From contig NZ_JBJFZU010000014.1 in the NCBI RefSeq assembly GCF_045032955.1, forward strand, positions 7,258 to 71,257: 64,000 bases of DNA, given 5' to 3'. A program made the translations under genes and the position numbers. Below the pieces are notes generated by a model. That model did no database searches and was not told where the DNA came from. It worked only from the letters and a program-made list of their open reading frames with translations. This stretch comes from Ornithinicoccus sp045032955 (GTDB lineage: Bacteria; Actinomycetota; Actinomycetes; Actinomycetales; Dermatophilaceae). Of the stretch, positions 60,054 to 64,000 are shown one piece after another (position 1 is the first letter of the stretch; each line of letters starts with the position of its first letter).

Positions 60054-61123
60054 GGGACAGACGCGCGGCCGTGGTCGGCACGCTGCTGCCCCGGGTCCCC
60101 GGGGCGTGGCTGCGTGCCCTGGCCTGGGCCTCGATGCTGGCGAACGCGCTGCTCGTGCTGACCGGTGGGCTGGTGCGGCTGACCGGCAGCGGCCTCGGGT
60201 GCCCGACCTGGCCACGGTGCACCGACGCCTCGTGGACCAACACCCCGGAGATGGGGATCCACGGCTACATCGAGTTCGGCAACCGGCTGCTGACCTTCGT
60301 CCTCGCGGCGGTCGCCGTGCTGACGTTCCTGGCCGCGGTGCGCCTGCGCGACCGGCACCGTGACCTGTTCACGATCACGCTGGTGATGGGGCTCGGCATA
60401 CCGGTCCAGGCGGTGCTGGGCGGGATCACCGTGCGCACCGGGCTGAACCCGTGGGTCGTGGGCATCCACTTCATGGTGTCCTCGGTGCTGATCGCGCTGG
60501 GGGCGATCCTGGTGAACCGGTCGCGCCGGGCCTCGCTGGCGGCGGCCGCGCACAGCGAACGACCGGGCCAGGTCGGGGCCGCACGGGGGACCGTCCGTGT
60601 TCTGGGTGCCCTGCTCGCCGTCTCGGCGTTCCTGGTGGTCTACCTCGGCACCCTGGTCACCGGGACCGGACCGCACTCGGGGGACTCCGGGGAGGTGGCG
60701 CGGCACACCTTCGACGCGTACTGGGTCACCCGCGCCCACGTGGTCCCCGTCTACCTCCTGGTGATCGGCACCGTGGTGGCGCTGGGGCTGGCGGTGCGGA
60801 CCCCGTGGCCCCGCCCGGTCCGGGTGCTGCTCGGGGTCCTGCTCGGCCTGCTGCTCGTGCAGGGGGCGGTGGGCTACTACCAGTACTTCACCGGTCTGCC
60901 GGTGGTGGCGGTCGCCGTGCACCTGGTCGGTGCGGCAGCGCTCAGCGCAGTCACCGCGATGACGGTGGAGAAGATGTATGCCGTCTCGGCCGCGTCCGTG
61001 ACGGGGCGCGCCGCAGGGTCTGACGGGTTCGAGGGGGTCGCCGCGTCTGACGAGGAAGGCTCAGTCGGACCAGCGCAGCAGCCGGCGGGCAGCGGCGCCG
61101 GCGAGCACCACCCACGCCAGTAG
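60050..61123 (+). CDS. ctaA: Haem A synthase (COX15/CtaA)
   Basis: 357 residues, eight predicted helices in two four-helix halves, with haem-ligand histidines in EMGIHGYIEFGNRLL and VGIHFMVSS and in the second half TRAHVVPVY and VAVHLVGAAAL. The conserved GLGCPTWPRCTDASW loop with a cysteine pair is present. Converts haem O to haem A. After the last helix (about residue 312) comes a polar 45-residue tail, of which the final 21 codons are antisense to the convergent permease gene. Confidence 0.95.
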   Translation: MRDRRAAVVGTLLPRVPGAWLRALAWASMLANALLVLTGGLVRLTGSGLGCPTWPRCTDASWTNTPEMGIHGYIEFGNRLLTFVLAAVAVLTFLAAVRLRDRHRDLFTITLVMGLGIPVQAVLGGITVRTGLNPWVVGIHFMVSSVLIALGAILVNRSRRASLAAAAHSERPGQVGAARGTVRVLGALLAVSAFLVVYLGTLVTGTGPHSGDSGEVARHTFDAYWVTRAHVVPVYLLVIGTVVALGLAVRTPWPRPVRVLLGVLLGLLLVQGAVGYYQYFTGLPVVAVAVHLVGAAALSAVTAMTVEKMYAVSAASVTGRAAGSDGFEGVAASDEEGSVGPAQQPAGSGAGEHHPRQ

Positions 61124-61834
61124 CACCAGCAGGGCGCGCCCGTCCCAGGCACCGAGCACGAGCGCGGAGCGCAGCGCGTCGGCCAACGCGGCGGAGGGCA
61201 GCAGGCTCAGCAGCTGGCCGCCGGGCAGCGACTGGGTGGGGACCAGGAGGCCACCGCCCACTGCGAGCAGCACCCAGACCAGGTTGGCGAGGGCGAGCAC
61301 CGCCTCGGCGCGCAGCGAGCCGCCCAGACAAGCCGCCAGGGCGGCGAACGCCCCGGCACCCAGGAGGAGCGCCAGCAGGGCGGGGGCCGCACCGAGCAGC
61401 TCGGGACGCCACCCCAGCGCCACGGCGACGGCGCCGATCACCAACAGCTGGACCAGCAGCACGACCAGGACGGACAGCCCCTTGGCCAGCAGCAGCCCAC
61501 CCCGGCCCAGCGGGGTGGTGCCGAGCAGCCGCAGCACCCCCCAGCGCCGTTCGAAGCCGAGCAGGATCGCCTGACCGGTGAACGCGGTGGACAGCACAGC
61601 GAGGGCCAGCACGCCGGGGGTCAGCACGTCGATGCGCGCGGCGCCGGCCCAGGGGCCGACGGCGAGCTCCGGGTAGGGGACCAGCGCCAGGGACACCAGC
61701 GCGATGATCGGCAGCACCATGGAGACCAGCAGCTGCTCGCCGTGCCGCAGCAGGCCGACCGCCTCGAAACGGGCCTGGGCGAGCACCCGGGTGGTGGGGG
61801 AGGCGGCCGCGGGACCGGGGCCCGGCCCGCTCAT
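61061..61834 (-). CDS. ABC-2 type exporter permease
   Basis: 257 residues, six hydrophobic segments (about 37-55, 73-95, 112-135, 145-168, 175-195 and 228-247). Belongs with DrrB-like permeases; substrate unknown. ATG 61834 overlaps the ATPase stop by four nt. Its 3' end overlaps the convergent ctaA by 63 nt. Such a two-gene exporter commonly sits between ctaA and sufR in actinobacteria. Confidence 0.88.
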   Translation of the reverse strand: MSGPGPGPAAASPTTRVLAQARFEAVGLLRHGEQLLVSMVLPIIALVSLALVPYPELAVGPWAGAARIDVLTPGVLALAVLSTAFTGQAILLGFERRWGVLRLLGTTPLGRGGLLLAKGLSVLVVLLVQLLVIGAVAVALGWRPELLGAAPALLALLLGAGAFAALAACLGGSLRAEAVLALANLVWVLLAVGGGLLVPTQSLPGGQLLSLLPSAALADALRSALVLGAWDGRALLVLLAWVVLAGAAARRLLRWSD

Positions 61835-62562
61835 GCGTCCGCCCCGTCGGTGAGGGCGAAGTAGGTGTCCTCGAGTCCGCGGTCACCGGCCACCTCGGCG
61901 ACGGTGCCGTCGGCGACCACCCGTCCCCGGGCGATGACGACGACGCGGTCAGCCAGTCGCTCGGCCTCGTCGAAGGAGTGGGTGGTGACGACCATGGCGG
62001 TCCCGGCGGCGGCGTGCTCGGCCACCAGCGCGTGCACCACCCGGCGGGCGTGCGGGTCCAGGCCGGCGGTCGGCTCGTCGAGGAAGACGACCCGCGGACG
62101 GCCGACCAGGGCAGCAGCCAGCGCGACCCGCTGGCGCTGGCCTCCGGACAGACGCCGCAGGCTGGTGCCGGCGAAGTCGTCGATGCCGAGCCGGCTGCAC
62201 AGCGCGTCCACGTCGGCCGGTCCGGTCCAGAGCCTGGCCAGGTGACGCAGCAGCGCGCGCGGCGTGACGGCCTGCGGCAGCCCGCCGTCCTGGAGCATCA
62301 CACCCACCCGGGACCGGTGCTCAGCGCCGGCACGCCACGGATCGGTGCCGAGCACGCATACCGTGCCCGCGTCGCGGTGCTGGAGGCCGGTCGCGATCTC
62401 GACGGCCGTCGTCTTGCCGGCGCCGTTGGGGCCGAGCACGCAGGTGACCTCTCCGGTACGGGCCGACCAGGTCAGCCCCCGCAGCGCCTCGGTCTGCCCG
62501 AACCGGCGGGTGACACCGGTCATCTCCAGGGCGACCTCGGGGTCGGGGAGGGAGGACGTCAC
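61831..62562 (-). CDS. ABC exporter ATPase (DrrA-like)
   Basis: 243 residues. Walker A GPNGAGKTT, Q-loop MLQDGGLPQ, signature RLSGGQRQR, Walker B VVFLDEPTAGLDP and switch His in VVTTHSFDEAERLADR. Powers the permease encoded next to it. GTG 62562 is the only start just before the domain; TACACT lies eight nt upstream, so a leaderless or near-leaderless message is possible. The in-frame sequence upstream to 63636 is antisense to sufR and not coding. Confidence 0.92.
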   Translation of the reverse strand: MTSSLPDPEVALEMTGVTRRFGQTEALRGLTWSARTGEVTCVLGPNGAGKTTAVEIATGLQHRDAGTVCVLGTDPWRAGAEHRSRVGVMLQDGGLPQAVTPRALLRHLARLWTGPADVDALCSRLGIDDFAGTSLRRLSGGQRQRVALAAALVGRPRVVFLDEPTAGLDPHARRVVHALVAEHAAAGTAMVVTTHSFDEAERLADRVVVIARGRVVADGTVAEVAGDRGLEDTYFALTDGADA

Positions 62563-62609
62563 GAGCGTGCAGTGTACGGACTGCTCCCGGGAGGCCGTCC
62601 CAGGCGTCC

Positions 62610-62675
62610 GGACCGGCACGACGGGACGCTCGGACCGGCAGGACGGGACGCTCGGAGTGGCACGAGGAGACGCCC
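62610..62675 (+). repeat. Three tandem 22-bp repeats upstream of sufR
   Basis: Units at 62610-62631, 62632-62653 and 62654-62675. The first two differ at one base (unit core GGACCGGCACGACGGGACGC), and the third matches the first at about 17 of 22 positions. They lie in the 183-bp gap between the divergent exporter ATPase and sufR, which otherwise holds no gene. Confidence 0.8.
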
Positions 62676-62706
62676 GGTGCGGGGGAGGGGGAGGTGAGGG
62701 TCGCCT

Positions 62707-62733
62707 ACCTTGGCGCTGGTCAGCGCAATAGGT
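62707..62733 (+). promoter_or_regulatory. Candidate SufR operator (near-palindrome)
   Basis: ACCTTGGCGCTG (62707-62718), GT, then CAGCGCAATAGGT (62721-62733) forms a near-perfect inverted repeat with one inserted base. It lies 13 bp before the sufR GTG, a typical autoregulatory position. Its sequence is not the CAAC-N6-GTTG box known for cyanobacterial SufR. Confidence 0.45.
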
Positions 62734-62745
62734 CACACTGGCATA

Positions 62746-63585
62746 GTGAATTTGGCTGATGTCCACGACGAGTCCCGCACCCGGGACCGCGTGCGTCGCG
62801 CCGTGGGGGAGCAGGCACCGGTGACGGCCAGCGTGCTGGCCACCGCCCTGGGCCTCACCCCGGCCGCCGTGCGCCGTCACCTCGACGCGCTCGAGGAAGC
62901 CGGCCTGATCGCCGAGCACGACGGGCCCCGCCCGGGCAAGCGGACCCGCGGCCGACCGGCCCGCGCCTACGTCCTCACCGCGCTGGGCCAGGAGCAGTTC
63001 CGCACCAGCTACGACGGTGTCGCGAACGCCGCCCTGCACTACCTGGCCGACCAGGCCGGGCCCGCCGCCGTCGAGGGTTTCGCCGAGGCGCAGATCCGCG
63101 AGCTCGAGGAGCGCCTGCAGGCCTCCGTGAGCGCCGCGGTCGCCGACGCGGGCTCCGACGACCTGGAGACCCGCACCGCCGCCCTGGCCCGAGCCCTGTC
63201 CACCGAGGGGTATGCCGCGAGCGCCCGCCCGGTGGGGCAGGGGACCGGGCTCGCCGGGCTCCAGCTGTGCCAGGGCCACTGCCCGGTGCGCGAGGTGGCC
63301 ATCGAGTTCCCCCAGTTCTGCGACGCCGAGACCAAGGCGTTCGCCAGGATCCTGGGGGTCCATGTGCAGCGGTTGGCCACCTTGGCCGGCGGCGAGCACG
63401 TGTGCACGACCTTCGTCCCGACGGGCGCCCTGGGATCCGGTCCGCCCAGCGCGGAAGAAAGAGCCAGTGCGCCACCGTTCGTCCTGAAGAGGACTTCGCC
63501 CGAGGGTGGGCGCGACACCGCGCCCGGCCCTCGTGCCAGAGCCACCACCGACCCCACAGAGCACCACGCCGACGAGAGGACGTGA
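62746..63585 (+). CDS. sufR: SufR-type Fe-S-sensing transcriptional regulator
   Basis: 279 residues. DeoR/ArsR-like winged helix at the N-terminus (TASVLATALGLTPAAVRRHLDALEEAGLI), a basic wing RPGKRTRGRPARAY, and C-terminal Cys175, Cys179 and Cys192 (LCQGHCPV and FPQFCDAE) suited to bind a [4Fe-4S] cluster. SufR represses the suf operon when clusters are plentiful. The Pro/Arg-rich tail after about residue 225 looks disordered. GTG 62746 is the only in-frame start after the operator-like repeat; CACACT sits six nt upstream. sufB follows the stop by one base. Confidence 0.93.
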   Translation: MNLADVHDESRTRDRVRRAVGEQAPVTASVLATALGLTPAAVRRHLDALEEAGLIAEHDGPRPGKRTRGRPARAYVLTALGQEQFRTSYDGVANAALHYLADQAGPAAVEGFAEAQIRELEERLQASVSAAVADAGSDDLETRTAALARALSTEGYAASARPVGQGTGLAGLQLCQGHCPVREVAIEFPQFCDAETKAFARILGVHVQRLATLAGGEHVCTTFVPTGALGSGPPSAEERASAPPFVLKRTSPEGGRDTAPGPRARATTDPTEHHADERT

Positions 63586-63586
63586 G

Positions 63587-64000
63587 ATGAGCACCAACAT
63601 CGAGGAGCTCAACCCAGGCCTGAAGGATCTGGGCAACTACGAGTACGGCTGGGCCGACAAGGACGACGCCGGAGCGTCGGCCAAGCGCGGTCTCTCCGAG
63701 GAGGTCGTCCGCGACATCTCCGGACGCAAGGACGAGCAGCCGTGGATGCTGGAGCAGCGCCTGAAGGCCCTGCGCCTCTTCGGCAAGAAGCCGATGCCGC
63801 ACTGGGGCGCCGACCTCTCCGACATCGACTTCGACAACATCAAGTACTTCGTGAAGTCCACCGAGAAGCAGGCCACCTCCTGGGACGACCTGCCCGAGGA
63901 CATCAAGAACACCTACGACCGGCTCGGCATCCCCGAGGCGGAGAAGCAGCGCCTGGTCGCCGGTGTCGCCGCGCAGTACGAGTCCGAGGTCGTCTACCAC
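63587..64000 (+). CDS. sufB: Fe-S cluster assembly protein SufB, 3' end outside window
   Basis: 138 codons of the N-terminus of SufB, the scaffold core subunit of the SufBCD complex. Recognised by YEYGWADKDDAG, GLSEEVVRDISGRKDEQPWMLEQRLKAL, MPHWGADLSDIDFDNIKYF and YDRLGIPEAEKQRLVAGV, with YESEVVYH at the edge. ATG 63587 has GAGAGGA seven nt upstream, and the gene starts one base after the sufR stop. The reading frame is open to the window end; suf genes for SufD and SufC would be expected next. Confidence 0.95.
   Translation, partial: MSTNIEELNPGLKDLGNYEYGWADKDDAGASAKRGLSEEVVRDISGRKDEQPWMLEQRLKALRLFGKKPMPHWGADLSDIDFDNIKYFVKSTEKQATSWDDLPEDIKNTYDRLGIPEAEKQRLVAGVAAQYESEVVYH

Overview
This 64 kb window is a very GC-rich chromosomal segment (roughly 70% G+C by eye). 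Its gene content and order are those of an actinobacterium: WhiA, RbpA, OpcA, an ANTAR response regulator of the PdtaR type, HGxxPAAW and TIGR02234 proteins beside trpC, and the uvrA-Rieske-uvrC-rapZ-yvcK-whiA-gap-pgk-tpi-secG block. A member of the Micrococcales close to Intrasporangiaceae/Ornithinimicrobiaceae is my best guess, inferred from synteny and codon use. I see no phage, transposon, CRISPR array, rRNA or plasmid functions. It is a dense housekeeping region with one tRNA and no gene-free stretch over about 325 bp.

Layout. 1-2184: rpe (only the first base of its start codon lies outside), then an FMN riboswitch, a PnuC/RibM-type riboflavin transporter and a PH-domain protein. The riboflavin biosynthesis genes usually found between rpe and the PH-domain gene are absent. 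2210-4026 (minus): a FUSC-like membrane protein and a TIGR03085-type protein. 4126-12299: a heterodimeric ABC exporter running straight into a trp cluster (TIGR02234, HGxxPAAW, trpC, trpB, trpA) and a DsbA-like thioredoxin-fold protein. 12362-18714: pyk, tRNA-Leu(CAA), a pdtaR-like regulator, DUF554 and thioesterase genes (minus), and polA. 18867-24270: a branched-chain amino-acid-type ABC importer, with the binding protein on plus converging on minus-strand livH-livM-livG-livF. 24433-31016: a methyltransferase (minus), rpsA, a BCCT transporter and uvrB. 31054-38717 (minus): an EamA exporter, an MBL-fold hydrolase, gltD and gltB. 38886-51190: uvrA, a Rieske lipoprotein, uvrC, rapZ, yvcK, whiA, gap, pgk, tpiA, secG and rbpA. 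51225-58904 (minus): the pentose-phosphate operon tkt-tal-pgi-zwf-opcA, lacking the usual pgl. 59112-64000: ctaB and ctaA, a two-gene ABC exporter (minus), sufR and the start of sufB.

How it works together. Central carbon metabolism dominates: lower glycolysis (gap, pgk, tpiA, pyk) and the oxidative and non-oxidative pentose-phosphate pathway. Glutamate synthase, Trp synthesis, excision repair (uvrA, uvrB, uvrC, polA), haem A synthesis and Fe-S assembly are also present. Many genes overlap by 4 nt (ATGA or GTGA), which implies translational coupling.

Regulation. The clearest regulatory element is the FMN riboswitch. Eight start codons sit 6-7 nt downstream of a TAnnnT -10 box, the arrangement expected of leaderless transcripts. 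Four more have CAnnnT at the same distance, and polA and the divergent thioesterase gene share one symmetric -10 element. I found no convincing wholly new system. The best leads are the eroded riboflavin locus, the leaderless and bidirectional promoter architecture, a LivH permease with an added extracytoplasmic domain, a frame-independent GTATGC/GCATAC motif, and inverted or tandem repeats at the secG, rbpA and sufR promoters.
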